Made by a program: the position numbers and the translations under genes
The notes under the pieces: model-generated
The model's database searches: none
What the model saw: only the letters and a program-made list of their open reading frames with translations
What the model was told of the DNA's origin: nothing
Source: Brachionus koreanus
Lineage: Eukaryota > Rotifera > Eurotatoria > Ploima > Brachionidae
Direction: 5' to 3'
Assembly (NCBI GenBank): GCA_016987375.1
Contig: PJRA01000048.1
Span: forward strand, 901,991 to 942,398
Length of the DNA: 40,408 nt
In this document: positions 39,987-40,408 of the stretch, one piece after another
Layout of the letters: every line of letters begins with the position of its first letter
Numbering within the stretch: position 1 is the stretch's first letter

Positions 39987-40408
39987 GCAATTACTTGATT
40001 GAAATAAACATTAATTTCATGATATTTCATGATATTTTTTTTATTTCAGTTGAAAAATAATTCAAATTTAATATTAAGTACATAATGCGTAAGATACATG
40101 TTTATTTTACTTATTATCAACGAATTCCTATAGGTTTTAGCAAGCAAAATTTTAGAAAACTAAAAAAAGCGTAAATACTACTTTGCTTTTAAAAAAAATA
40201 AATCAAATTAGTTTTATAATTAAATTAATTAAAACTGACTTAAATTTTTTCGATCTGTTATTAAACATTAGACATGTGGAATTAATTAAAATGGAAAAAA
40301 AAGCAAAGCTGTGTTTTTAAAATAATTGTTGTAAAAATTGTTAAATCAATTTGTAAGATATATTTTAAAAAATAATTCTATTAAATTAATAAATTAGTTT
40401 TTTTTTTA
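39987..40408. other. Upstream flank, nothing recognised
   Basis: AT-rich to the window end, with no gene, repeat unit or tail that I can support. Confidence 0.3.

Noticed and set aside
1..40408. CRISPR arrays, operons, bacterial ribosome binding sites
   Set aside because: The window is eukaryotic: introns, TATA boxes, poly-A signals, LINEs and SINEs. No spaced direct-repeat arrays were seen.

Overview
The window is AT-rich eukaryotic (metazoan) DNA. Coding regions are split by mostly tiny introns (46 to 110 nt, GT-AG) with a few kilobase-size introns, and they sit among many decayed transposons. The base composition, short introns, fibrinogen-related and tripartite-motif-like secreted and propeller proteins, and a mix of CR1/L2-like LINEs, mariner and MULE relics would suit a rotifer such as Brachionus. 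That is an inference; other AT-rich invertebrates with short introns cannot be excluded from sequence alone.

Layout. 1-3.4 kb is transposon-dominated: a reverse-transcriptase fragment, LINE 3' ends, a hairpin MITE, a tRNA-derived SINE with a perfect 11-bp target duplication, and a decayed LINE. 3.9-4.1 kb holds an orphan terminal exon. 4.4-5.5 kb holds a complete four-exon gene for a secreted protein with a proline-rich repeat region and a Ly6/Quiver-type cysteine domain. 5.85-7.1 kb holds a coiled-coil plus beta-propeller-like gene. 7.9-14.1 kb is a large inverted duplication. Each arm carries an intact five-exon gene for the same secreted cysteine-rich (EB/EGF-like) protein, and the 1.35-kb spacer carries a broken relative.

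14.7-19.9 kb is the TFIIIB subunit BDP1 (three exons, 618 aa). 20-22.3 kb is intergenic with a LINE relic. 22.36-33.67 kb is a seven-exon USP37/26/29-type ubiquitin-specific protease (854 aa). Its fourth intron is filled almost edge to edge by a gene on the opposite strand for a secreted coiled-coil fibrinogen-related protein (359 aa). Its other large introns hold a mariner relic, an AT-hook transposon relic, a LINE 3' end and a MITE. 33.9-36 kb is LINE debris. 36.2-39.95 kb (minus strand) is a five-exon type II membrane protein with one EGF domain and a trypsin-fold domain whose catalytic serine is tyrosine.

The genes do not form a pathway. Two are conserved housekeeping genes (BDP1 for RNA polymerase III initiation, USP37-like for deubiquitination). 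The rest are secreted or cell-surface proteins of the fast-evolving kind. All exon models were built by hand from splice consensus and codon phase; the multi-exon models for the Ly6, EB-module, BDP1, USP, fibrinogen and protease-homologue genes close in frame exactly.
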